The position numbers were made by a program, and so were the translations under genes. The notes under the pieces are model-generated. The model saw nothing but the letters and a program-made list of their open reading frames with translations, made no database searches and had not been told where the DNA came from. A stretch of DNA of 64,000 nt from Lyophyllum atratum (Eukaryota; Basidiomycota; Agaricomycetes; Agaricales; Lyophyllaceae), in assembly GCA_014905825.1 (NCBI GenBank), contig JACGCN010000001.1, positions 1,240,001-1,304,000 of the forward strand, read 5' to 3'. Each line of letters starts with the position of its first letter. Position 1 is the stretch's first letter. This document shows positions 47,100 to 58,199 of the stretch, in pieces.

Positions 47100-50000
47100 A
47101 TGCTGACGGGCATCCTCCTGTTATTCCTATCTTTTTTTCTCTATCTCCATACAGTCAAAGCGACGGCCTCTCAAGTGGTCGAAGTGGGTGCAAGTTTGGG
47201 GCTTGACCATGGCGCTGCAATCGCCGAGGAACCGTTTTGGCTCGAAATGATCAAACACCAGGGATCTTCACCGTATAACCCCAACATGACATACCAAGTA
47301 TTTCGCAACGTCAAGGTACATGCTGCGACAACGCTCAGTCAACTTTCACCCCTCCAGCTGTCTTTAGGATTTTGGCGCCACAGGAGACGGTATCACAGAT
47401 GATACTGAAGCTATCAAGTGTGTCCTACTCAGCTCTTAATTGATGCCAATCTTGTGTTCATGTTCCGAATACTATCAGCCTCGCAATATCATCCGGGGAC
47501 CGATGCGGTGGCGGTGCTAAGGCTTGTAACTCGTCTACGTATGTGGAGGGATTATCTGGACCATCACAGTCACTTAATGATATGTCTGGACCAGGATTAC
47601 ACCAGCGTTGGTTTACTTTCCCAAGGGGTGAGTCATTCTCGCACCACACGCATTCTTCAAATAAGCAATAACTCGATACATAGCGCTTATCTAGTGTCCT
47701 CCCCAATCATCGCCTACTACTATACGCAGCTTATCGGCGATGCGAAGTCTCCACCAACTTTGCTTGCTTCGGCCAATTTCGAGGGCATGGCGGTAATTGG
47801 TGAGTCCATTTGAATTTCGAACTCACTAAGCATTCCGATTTTTATATGCACCAGACGCGGATCCTTATATCCCAGGAGGTAATGGAGCACAGTGGTATGG
47901 GAACACCAACAACTTGTCCCTATCATTCAGGACCTGGCCTACTACTGATATAACACATAGCTTCCGTTCCGTCAGGAACTTCATCATAGACGTTCGGAGG
48001 TAGGTCGCATTTACTTCACCCACCGGATAAACTCGACAACAGAGCCTAGGGTTCCTTCCGAGCGTTCTCAAGGAACGGGGTTGCACTGGCAGGTAGCTCA
48101 GGCAACCTCCCTGATAAACATCGTCTTTGAAATGTCCACCGCTCCTGGTACAGCTCATCAAGGTGAGTAACATTCTTTCGACTAACTAATTTTAGTCATC
48201 AACCTTCTATCGTTCAGGTATCTGGATGGAGAATGGAAGGTGAGACTGATTAATTTATGTGGAACTCGCTGAGAAATTCTGTTCAAGTGGTGGGTTTATG
48301 GGAGACCTAATTTTCAACGGAGGTTAGTCTTAATGTAATCGCCATGCTTAATTTGAGCCTATTTTATGTATTTAGGGAAATATGGAATGTGGGTTGGAAA
48401 TCAGCAGTACGTATCAGCTATATAACTTCGGCCTCTGTTAACATGTGTAAAAAGATTCACTGTGCGAAACGTCACGATCAACAATGCAGACACCGCTGTC
48501 CTGCATCATTGGAACTGGGGTGGGCTTCTCCTGCCACATTATATTGCTAAATCGAACTTATCTGTTGAAGGCTGGACCTTCCAAGGCATTACAATCAACA
48601 AGTGCAGAGTACGTCTAGCTTCACTCATGAGACACAAGTACCCAACCCTTTATAGATCGGCTTTGATCTCATCCAAGTGCGCTCAACGTTTATTTTCCAA
48701 TCCTTCGAAGACCAATATTCGAATCTCTCCAGGGTGTTAGTGCTGTTGCCATCGTAGATGCGATAGTCCGCGATACACCTGTTTTCATTCGCTCTGCGGC
48801 CGCGAGCAACACCACCTTGGCGGGTTCTCTAGTCCTCAATAACATTCACTTCAAGAACGTGTCTACTGTAGTCAGTGACGCGAACGACGTCAGCATACTT
48901 CCTGGAGGTTCTCGTGGCGTCATCAATACATGGGGACAAGGCAACATCTATTCTGGCACGAGCTCGATGGGAGACTTCATACAGGGCAATATTCCGGCAG
49001 CTCATAAGCCTTCTATCTTGCTTGATAGCGCCGGCCGAATATTTGGCAAGAAGCATCCTCAGTATGAGGACTACTCTATCCGCCAATTTGTTAGCGCTAA
49101 AGACCACGGAGCACGAGGAGATGGGTCGACTGATGATACACATGCTATCCAGACCTTGCTCTATAAGGTATGCTCACCACAGTTTTCTTCCGCTAGAGCA
49201 GAATGCTAACAAACCTTCAGTTCGGGGGTCGCAAGATAGTTTTTTTCGATGCAGGAACTTACATCGTGACTTCAACGATAACGATACCAGCCGGAACACG
49301 AATGGTAGGTGAAGCCTGGTCTGTAATCGCTGGCAAAGGGAAAGCATTTTCCGACCAAGAGAACCCTCGAGCTGTCGTCAGAGTAGGGGAGAAACACTCG
49401 TGTGGAGTGGTGGAAATCACGGACATGATTTTCTCAACCGTGGGCCCAGGTGTGCTCCATGCTTTTTCTGCCTATAGCCACCTGCTTATTGGCCATGAAT
49501 CGTAGCACCTGGGGCCATTGTCGTCGAATGGAATGTCAGGGAGCCTGATGGGCGACAAGGCGCCACGGGCATGTGGGATACGCATATAAGGTTAGTACAA
49601 AAGCCTCCATGAACTTCTACTACTAGCGGCTTATGCATGAAAATTTAGACTGGGAGGAGGTTTGTTAGATTTGAATAGTCCTTTACTTTAGATCTATTTC
49701 TGATGCGTTGATAGCTTCCGGTACTGAACTGGAGTTGGCGAACTGCCCTCCTGGAGCATCTGAAACCGAGCCATGTATGGCCGCTTTTCTCGCCCTGCAT
49801 CTGACCCATGGATCTTCTGCGTATCTGGAGGTCAGTGCTGATGGTTTCCCACATCCTTTTTGGTGTTAGACTCAATAATATCAAATTTTAGGGCTCTTGG
49901 GTGTGGCTCGCCGACCATGATCTCGATGGTGATGGCACTTCTCAAATATCGATCTACTCTGGACGCGGGATATTGTCGGAGTCTGAAGGTCCTGTCTGGA

Positions 50001-50732
50001 TGGTCGGAACTGGTACGTTCTCATTCGCAACGGTAACTTACGGAATCTAACACTTAACAACGGTTCAGCTTGTAAGATTTTCCTCCAACTTTTACACTTC
50101 ATCTCATGTGCCATTACCAGCTGAGCACCATGTACTATATCAATATAGGCTGGTCCATGCGAAAAATCATTATATGGGTCTGATACAAACCGAATCGGTA
50201 ACAAACTCTTCATCTCGCTGCGTAAGGATACTGACACCATCGTTCAGCCATATTGGCAGCCTTCACCACCTGCTCCCCATCCTTTCAGTATTGACTGTGC
50301 ATATAAAGATCCAAATTTCTCTGCAATCGATACATCTGCTTGGGCTCTCAGTATAGAATCATCCAAGGATATCATCATCTTCGGTACGCTCCATATCTAT
50401 CTGTGTCTTTGGTATTCGGACTTCGACTGATCCCATCCTTATCAACGTCGTCAGGTGCCGGTCTGTACAGCTTCTTCCAAAACTACTCTCAGGCCTGTTT
50501 GAATACTCGGGATTGTCAACCTCAGATCGTGGATATCGACAGTGATTCTATTGTTCACATTTACAGTCTTTCGACTGTTGCATCGACCTTCCAGGTCAGC
50601 GTTGATGGTGCTGGAATCGTCAACCAAAGCGATAATATCAATGGCTTTGCCTCGACGGTCACGGTGTGGAGCCCCTTCAAGTATCATCACCACGATAGTC
50701 AGATTCATGTTGAGATTGAAGCAGATATATGA
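47100..50732 (+). CDS. Secreted exo-beta-1,3-glucanase, GH55, copy 2
   Basis: A tandem paralog of copy 1 with the same intron positions. Signal peptide MLTGILLLFLSFFLYLHTVKA from the ATG at 47100 (an upstream in-frame ATG would hide it). Landmarks: DFGATGDGITDDTEAI, AYLVSSPIIAYYYTQLIGDA, GLHWQVAQATSLINIVFEM, WGQGNIYSGTSS, DHGARGDGSTDDTHAIQ, FDAGTYIVTSTITIPAGTRM, WVWLADHDLDGDG, and GTASEHHVLYQYRL ... HYMGLIQTESPYWQP. Unlike copy 1, its early exons keep frame without correction. One exon (48656-48676) is only 21 nt and lacks eight residues (a Gly/Thr-rich stretch) present in copy 1. The C-terminus is longer than in copy 1, with a His-rich end after STVTVWSP. Confidence 0.9.
50069..50071 (+). 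other. Candidate 3-nt microexon, GH55 copy 2
   Basis: CTT between intron 50013-50068 (ends GTTCAG) and intron 50072-50120 (starts GTAAGA). It codes for the same Ala-Ser junction as in copy 1. Confidence 0.65.
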
Positions 50733-51017
50733 TACAGTACGACGCCCGAGTAGATTATTTCGATGTCTCAATTTAATTGGAGTCTCTTGCTATAATCATG
50801 CATCCGAACGTGCACCCTTGGGTGTCCCTTGGCAAGCAGTTGCGGTTTGATCGCTACACTACAGAACATGTCCTGGGTCGAATACAACGCCTCTTCAGAG
50901 AGTCTACAGAGCGCTCCCAAAAGGCTGGCTATTATCATTAGAGTATGTAATTGCTGGTTGGACACTATGCTTATATCAAATGGCGAGATACAGTGAGGAT
51001 AAGGGTACGTGAGCTTG

Positions 51018-51453
51018 TCAAAAGTTGTCGCTGTCTGAGAACCATTCGAGGATCAAAGGCCGAGTCAATGTGATCATGAAGGCGGCCATGACGAAGCATA
51101 GGGCTATGATCAAGAAGAAATCACGAGCTGTGTAGGGTGCTTCTTACTCTAGTGGTATTTTCGGAGAGAAAGCCGGAAACCCACAGATTGTACGTAGACC
51201 CCCAGATCGGGAGGGTTTCGATCTGGCTCGGTGGGGTTTCATCATGGATGTGTTCCTCGTCACTGTCAGGTCCTTTTTTCGTAAGCGTGGTCTAGCCAGA
51301 GGGGTACAGTGCGGAGGCTGGAATGACGGAGAAAAATGTTATGTGGGGTTCCCCGGTTGTTGGGAGCCAGCAGATGATGGCACTGCGCGGAATCTCCAAT
51401 AAAGCGTTGCTGGGATGTAGTGCGCAAGATGAGGTTGTGCAGTTGGGCAGCAT
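51018..51453 (-). pseudogene. Probable remnant of a small membrane-protein gene
   Basis: From a possible ATG at 51453 one frame reads MLPNCTTSSCALHPSN ... ASALYPSG to a TAG at 51292-51294, then stays open through DSDEEHIHDETPPSQIETLP and IWGSTYNLWVSGFL. In the next frame the sequence ends RDFFLIIALCFVMAAFMITL, TRPLILEWFSDSDNF and a TGA at 51018-51020. A 36-nt intron ending at the TAG could remove the stop, but I found no splice that links the transmembrane part in frame. The protein-like composition and a C-terminal membrane helix suggest a decayed gene, or a gene hit by a sequence error. Family not recognised. Confidence 0.35.
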
Positions 51454-51528
51454 CAAATTATAAGGACAAGACGGGAAACGTGTATTCGGCGTGTGCCAGT
51501 GTAGCTAGCGACAGTAGCGAATAATTAC

Positions 51529-51549
51529 GTAGTAGTAGTAGTAGTAGTA
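51529..51549. repeat. (GTA)7 microsatellite
   Basis: Seven uninterrupted GTA units in a non-coding region. Confidence 0.95.
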
Positions 51550-53352
51550 TATTACTGGCATGGTCCAATCGCTGAACACCAGGGTTCCGAGATTATCCCG
51601 ATGATACGTACAGGCAAGCTATCTATATCTATTATACATCTTCGTCTCGGGCCTATAATCACAACTTCCAGCAAGCGAACGGGCTTCGACGTCGATCACT
51701 GGAGAGCCATGACTATGGGCATGGGGTGTACTGTTACCGTGTACAACCCCGCTGAGATTTTCTCTTTTTTTAGGAGCGGGTGTATCGTTCGAAAACAGCA
51801 GTTTCAGAAATATCAAAGATATAGACTGGTACAGCCTCAAAGAGTTCTAACACTTCATGTGTAAATTTTGCAAACAGTCTGATGTATGTTCCGTTCTTCA
51901 AGATCATCTTAAGAAGATCAATAGAGGAGACACACAGAGGTAATGTGCAAAATGAAGTGACTTATGACTTTGGAGGACGTTCAAATCTGTTGTGAAGAAG
52001 ATACAATTTAAGGGAGGTCTCGCGTTCACTTTGGATATAGGCTTGTGAGGTAGCGCAGATAACCGAGAGTGAGTATGATTCTCCAGAACCGCAATGGTAC
52101 CAAAGAGGTCTCTGTAGAGAGTGGTGTTACCATTGACCTTTTATGTAGACCCAAGCCGGTGAAGGTATGATGTCTGCAGTCATCAGAGACTTCCTTCGGG
52201 AGGGTCGACATCGAGTAAAACCTCACATCCATGGATATGGTCGGGGTCAATCTGTGCCATATAGAGCTTCTGGGCCTCCCATGGGGAAAATTGCCTATAA
52301 TAGACTCTATATCTAGCATGGTATTACCAACTGAATTTCACTTGCGTTATTTTGGAAATTGGTAGTGTCCAACAAAACCTGTTGGGTGGCAGAGATACTG
52401 TCTCTGAACAGCGGTATACTGCCCCTTATGGAAATCCAAGATTTACCATTGGCAAGAGATTGGTTTGTTACAAAGTTCCTCCGTCATCAAGCATAGTCCT
52501 AGTACACTTGGAACAGTCGGGCAGGGTTCACTTTGACTGTCATTCAAGCCTTGCATTCGATGCTTGCCTGACTTTCAACATGTTCCGCAGCAGTATTGCT
52601 TTGAGTAAGCTGTAAATCTATAGGTGTGCTTGAACTATAGTTTTAAGGATCGAAATGGGCCTGTAGCGGATGTGGACTTCCATTCTGAAAACCCCGTACT
52701 CAGAGCGGCAGTACCACAGGCCAAAAAAGTAGGCGCGATGTTTGGCTGTGTCGCTGTGGTGCGGGAGCATTTGAATCTGACGAACGGCCCGGCCAGCCGC
52801 TGCACGTGACGAGCAGGGCAGAGGGTTTGCGTCGCGCCGTCGCCATCGTTGTAAACGTCGTCGACGACGCCAAGGCTCACGACCCCGATAGTCAAGCTAT
52901 TCACGAATCACTCCGGCACTTGCAGACACCATCCTACTGCTGTAACCAGCTAAAGACACCCATCTGGGGACGTTCTCGGCAGCTTCGAGCATCGACGCAC
53001 ATCAGTTTGGGATGCATAGGATGGCTTGGTGATCGCGCCATGGGGCCAGGAGCAGTTTGTATATTACTGAGAAGATGAGCAGGCAGTCGAAAGGATCGAC
53101 AGGATGGCGTGGACGCCGTGGACAAGGAACAGAGCTGATGTGGCAGGAGGTGGTTTCACGTTTGCCAGGCTCTGAACTGTTTTCACGTCGAGCTACACAA
53201 AAAAGGTTGATTTTTCGACGTAGACTCGTAACCAGTATCTATCAGCTCTAACACAGATCGTCTTTTGCGGTCTGCTATGCAGGACCTATGGTAAGACGGG
53301 GTTTATCTGGTTTTTCGGCTTTTGATGATGGTGGTTTGGTATTTGGTACAAA

Positions 53353-53583
53353 CGATGCCCAGAGTCAGAGCCAAGTCAGAGCACCGCCACACTCAATATG
53401 CTATTCCATTTCCCAATCTCGCGAATGAAAACCGCGACTCGAGGCGTGCCCATCGTTGAGAGATCGGCCCCCGGTCTATGTGTTGCTAGCGATACCCATT
53501 TCAATTTTGGCGCAGACGATGCCCAGGCTGCCAGGACCGCCGCACCCAATACGCTATTCAATTTCCCAACCTTGCGAATGATG
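53353..53583. repeat. Imperfect direct repeat of about 70 bp
   Basis: Unit A (about 53353-53429) and unit B (about 53515-53583) share GATGCCCAG, then a block ending CTATTC-ATTTCCCAA--T-GCGAATGA. Over the best 48 nt I count about eight differences. Unit start spacing is about 162 bp. Confidence 0.6.
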
Positions 53584-53813
53584 TCAAACCCTGTCAAATG
53601 TCGTTTGCGGTTCTTCGGAATGTCCCTTGTTTCCCCTGCGCGTTCCCTACTGTTCTTTCGTGTTCCAGGAGGAGAACCACTTCAAACCCAACTAGCATCT
53701 GGACTCTGAGTCTCGTGCTCAACGCGCGCTGATATCTACGCGTTTCCAAAGATATCTTGCTCTCCTAAGGCTCGCGATCGTGTGTGTGGGCCACTCAGCC
53801 TCTGCGTTGCACC

Positions 53814-54904
53814 ATGTCTTTACGCTCCATGTCGCGAAAACGAAAAGGTAGGATTACTTTGTTGATTCTCTCCATACAAGTATCGTCAAACTCCTCTCCA
53901 AGATAGATTTCAATTTGTAAGAAATGCACATTACTGGCTTCGCCGGCTATTGGAAGCTTACTTAGAGACAAGAAACAGGCGGATCTCGAAAAAATCTTCC
54001 CGTTCGAGGATTACAGGTCCAATAACGCCTTGGTGCAGGACTCGGATTACAAGCAATTCCTGAAATCCTTCGTCAAGGTATGATAGCTCGCGAAAACAAA
54101 CCTGAAACCGTCAGAAACTTGCTTCGCAGCCTAAGATTAGGGGCCTTGCCCATCGCCGACTCTGTTGCGACCGCAAGCTTGACCAACAGAAAGTCGATTG
54201 GGAGTTGTTCCGAGAAGACGTACGTGCATCAGTTCTGACTCGAGTTCCTCTGGATTTCTTTAATACCGGCCTTGAAATCCTGTTGCAGGTAATGGCAGAA
54301 TTCCCGATCTGCCGCAGGCGACGCGAATGGCTCTTTGCATTGCAGGCCTACGCTAAGAGGTATATGAGCGATTGTTCTGCTGCGCACCGGCGTCCAAAAA
54401 AGCCTATGACTTCAGTAAGTGTAACTCCAGTCTGTCTCCCATGCAAAAGGCCGATATCACAACTTACACTTGTTCTAGCAAGCATTACCTCCCCGGCGAC
54501 CATCTGATAATTCTTCTTCCACATCATTGACTCTCGGGAGATCTCAAAGCCAGTCCTCAGTTCTCTACTCTGTCGGGACGGACGATCCAGGAGCGGAGCA
54601 GACATCTTCGTCCCCTGTTCATGCTGTCATTGATCTTCATTATTCCGACTCATCAGCTCGCAATGATCATGGAACCAGGGATGTTGCTCATTTTCTCACA
54701 CATCACTGCCGTCCACCACTTCCCCACCTTTTTCCAACATTTTTGAACCTAGGAATCAAAAGCAAAGATGATCTTATGCGTGTCAGCAGCTGGAAGGACG
54801 AGGACCTCCGTGACGCGCTAGACACATGCCTGGCTAATAATTTGCTTTCGTTCCTGTCATCCAAGACACTCTTCGTTGCTTTTACTGACCTACGAAGGAT
54901 CTAA
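53814..54904 (+). CDS. Unrecognised protein, short exons, helical C-terminus
   Basis: Spliced model: MSLRSMSRKRKDRFQF from ATG 53814, then RDKKQADLEKIFPFEDYRSN, ALVQDSDYKQFLKSFVK, PKIRGLAHRRLCCDRKLDQQ, REDVRASVLTRVPLDFFNTG, EFPICRRRREWLFALQAYAK. After an intron comes a Ser-rich linker (ALPPRRPSDNSSSTSL) and a C-terminal block, HCRPPLPHLFPTFLNLGIKS, KDDLMRVSSWKDEDLRDALD. All junctions are GT-AG and in frame, which supports a real gene of about 300 residues. The last block resembles a SAM-like helical fold in sequence pattern only. Basic N-terminus, no signal peptide, no membrane segment. Function unknown; possibly restricted to agaricomycetes. Confidence 0.65.
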
Positions 54905-55539
54905 CGGTATTTGCGGTGAGTTACTGACTTCTCGAGGGAGTTACCGGCTGTTTCTTACGTCCGCCTAGACTTGAAGCTTGAATCTCCGTGCTTATTACAA
55001 AAATTCAATTTGTGTGCCAAAAGTTATAGACTGGTGTCCTCTTGAAATGAAGTAGTTTGGAGAAGCGTGCAGTGAGACAGCCAGCGTACTTTTCGAGAAC
55101 TCCCAATATTGGGCAAAACAGCCACCCCAGGGCCAAGACTCGCGAGCACTCCCGATCAATCAATTCAAATTCAATCCTATTCAACCTTGTTGAAGGTATA
55201 AATATTGGTGTATGGGACTTGAAGCCTTGAAGCCTACTCTATGCGTACGTAGTCCATGCCCAGCTTCCTGGTATTTGGCCAAAGCATGTGCTTGCGGGCT
55301 TCTTCCAGCACGAATGAAGTCATTTATTACGAGTGTTTTGAACCGCGGGTGTAAGCGAGGAATTACATTTTGCGAGCAAGAGTGGAAGAGCAAGTACAAG
55401 TTGAGAACAGCTGTGTGACTGCTGGCCTAGTCCTCGTCATAAGTGCAACTGATATGGGTACAAATGTTCCAACACGTCTAACACAGTACATATACACGAT
55501 ACATGATATATAAGATAGGTGATTGCGATACGACATTGT
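54905..55539. other. Intergenic region between convergent genes
   Basis: About 635 bp with no supported gene; holds the two 3' ends. AT-rich stretches near 55480-55520 could serve CDC45 transcript ending. Confidence 0.5.
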
Positions 55540-58008
55540 TTAAAGTTCCTCAGATCCTTCGCATAACACATCTAGGAATATCTTCAGATCCTTTTCGGGT
55601 ATTTCCAGTACGCTCGCGTCAAACGACGTATACTGCATCTGTATGTTACATATCTGTCGGGCGCCCATAAAAGCAGCACCAAATTCGCTGTGGCAAAGAT
55701 CTATAAAGAGGCACAAGAAGATTGGAAGCATACACTTACTTTTTTCGCACATCACCGAAATCCAAGGCAGCCATTACACCGACGACCATATAAGTGCCTG
55801 CGCTTTCGTTCAGACACGCAACGACGAAAGGCAGACTTTTCCGTTTTGTTCGAGTGCCGATAGTCCCACCCGGCACACGATCTCGTAATGCATCAACGAG
55901 CCACAATGCTAGGCGCGACAGAACGCTAGGGTGAACAAAAATCGCGAGGTCGGGGCCTTGAGATAGGATGACTATGCGATAGTTCCGCATTGTTTTGATG
56001 TCCTGCTTGTCGATGATAGAGGTCCCCTGTCGAATGATGGCGCGATGAAGGGACATCGAGAGGTTGAGGGCATCACGTAGTTGGCCTATGCTAGGGAGTC
56101 CAGGTCGTCGGTCGTTTGTTGGCCCATAACGGAATTAGACTCACTCATCCAGTGCATCAAAAGCTGTCCAAAAATTCTTGATCCACCAGTGGCTCTCCGG
56201 CCTCCTTTCAGCTGTGTCCGTGACCCCTCCAGCTACCTCAGCCGCAGTTGGTTCTCCTCTGCTTGACCCCGCAGCGACCCGGTCTTGTCTATGTTGTTCA
56301 TCGTCCCTTTTCCGCTTGTTCACCTCTCGACCAGCAGTAGCTTCCCAAACCCTTCCGCCACCAAACCATTCTCCACCGTTTCTCGCTCCCTCGATCTCAA
56401 TCTCAATCCTAACCCCACTTGCAATATCCAGCAGAGCACTGATTCCTTCAATGGCATCAGCTGCCGAAAGCGGCTGTGAGCGATAGCCGTAGCATCGCAT
56501 GAATGATGGGTACGAAAGTTCGACAAGACCATATTCAGGAGCGACGTCGTTTAGTTTATGTAGAAGGTCCTTCTTGAGATCCATATCCATATGGGAGTAG
56601 GGCTGCTGAGTCTGTAATAATGAGAACCTGCGACAGCTTAGTGGGGAGAAAGCATACAGATATAAGGGAAACAACATACCCCATTTTGGCCAGTAAGCCA
56701 GTAAGCCTTTTACGACCGCGTTCTTTCCATATTCCTAGTTTACTCGCAACGTAACCAGAATGATACATGGCGTCGTACAGCGTCCAATGCCTGAACAGCA
56801 TAAATCGTAACTCGTCGGATGCTCGTACACTTGTGTCGTCAGGATTGAGCGATGTATGTGCACCGTTAGGCGGTGGAGGATTCAGTCGTGAAACTTCATC
56901 ATAATAGATGGATTGATACGTGTCGTAAAACTCTCGAGATATTCGAGAGGTAGTATATTGATAGGTAAGACCCAGAATCGCGAACCTACAATGCTTTTCA
57001 GAATTACTCAAAAGAAGAAACGGAAAAGCAACAAACCATAGGAGGTCATTGTCTACTCGCTCAAGAACGGTAGCTAGAATGTACATTGTGCCCGATGCAC
57101 TCTGACCGTGGCACGAACCTCCACCGAAGTACGCGGAAACACGCTGTTGGTGGCTCTCGTATTCGTCGCGGGTCATCCGGCGAGTCTGCTGAAGGTGGCG
57201 AGATCAGTGATTTAGCGATACTAGTGATAGGACTCAAAATACTTCACGACTTGTCCGCCGCTTCTTGACAGCCTTGCTGTCGCTACGACCCAAGGGTCGC
57301 CGCTTTCCCGATATCACATCTTTTTCACCATATTCGTCATCATCCACCTCACTCCGTTCAACCTCTTCGCCATCTTCAGAGTCAAGATCTGACGCATCAG
57401 GATCAGACTCGTAATCAGGTTCAAACTGGACTGGATGTCAGAGATGCTCATGTGTAACGGAAGAAGGCTTACGGTAATTAGCTCAAAGCTCCTCCCAACC
57501 TCTTGGAGGTTCTTGGCCTGCCCGTCGTCCCATACGATTACCCGGTCAGCCAAGAAATAGTTTCCGAGATGGATGGGCCGCAAGGAATCGACGAGATGTA
57601 TTGTGAGCCTAGGGTTGGCATTTCCGAACCAACTGTCCGTGGAGAGATCCACCATACCACCAAGATTAAGCAGAATTAGAGTGTGAACCTGGACTTGGCG
57701 GTCAATAAACAGAGAACGGGAGTGAGGTGTATTCGCACCTCAACATTCTCTATAATATCTTCTCTTGCCGCTTCCAGCTCCCTGAATCCGGGGATGGGAA
57801 CTATGCGGTGTATGACGTCGTCCTGTCTGAACAGGTTGCTGAGCATGCGCGCGGCACAAAGAGCATCGACATCAGCAGCAACCAGGATAAGGACTGAAGA
57901 CGCCGAGACCAGAGGGGATGACCTGAATTCAGCCAAGATGTGTGAATATGTCTCTGCATAGGATGGCTGGGCGCCATTTGCGAGGTGGGGAGGAGGAATG
58001 AAGCCCAT
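55540..58008 (-). CDS. CDC45: DNA replication initiation factor Cdc45
   Basis: ATG at 58008 gives MGFIPPPHLANGAQPSYAET, then SVLILVAADVDALCAARMLS and DDVIHRIVPIPGFRELEAA: the degenerate DHH phosphoesterase fold at the N-terminus of Cdc45. A following exon has VDLSTDSWFGNANPRLTIHL and LRPIHLGNYFLADRVIVWDD. An acidic/basic region with RSKAVKK-like basic residues lies near 57240. Later parts include HYSGYVASKLGIWKERGRKR with LGLVELSYPSFMRCYGYRSQ, and the end reads YTSFDASVLEIPEKDLKIFL before the stop at 55540. Cdc45 joins MCM2-7 and GINS in the CMG helicase that opens replication forks. About eight introns, some exon edges approximate. No catalytic metal-binding set is expected, as Cdc45 lost it. 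Confidence 0.87.
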
Positions 58009-58199
58009 TGGCAACGGTGACCGCCTTCGTTAAGACGCGTTCTGACGCGTGACGTAACACCCATCGTTGATTCAGTCACAAATACAAACTGTATTTCTAC
58101 GCTAACTAACATAAGCTTACTCCCAACTCGACATGTGCAACAGTCCACCGCTACAAGAAAATTATGTTTAGATACGAACGCATGGATTATCAGGCATCC

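Larger units (their letters stand above)
51454..53813. other. Gene-poor region
   Basis: About 2.4 kb with only short, domain-less open frames. It contains a GTA microsatellite (51529-51549) and an imperfect direct repeat (53353-53583). I see no transposase, reverse transcriptase or terminal repeat that would mark a mobile element. Confidence 0.55.

Noticed and set aside
52352..52809. Open frames in the gene-poor region that might be transposon pieces
   Set aside because: No reverse transcriptase, transposase or integrase motif and no flanking repeats seen.
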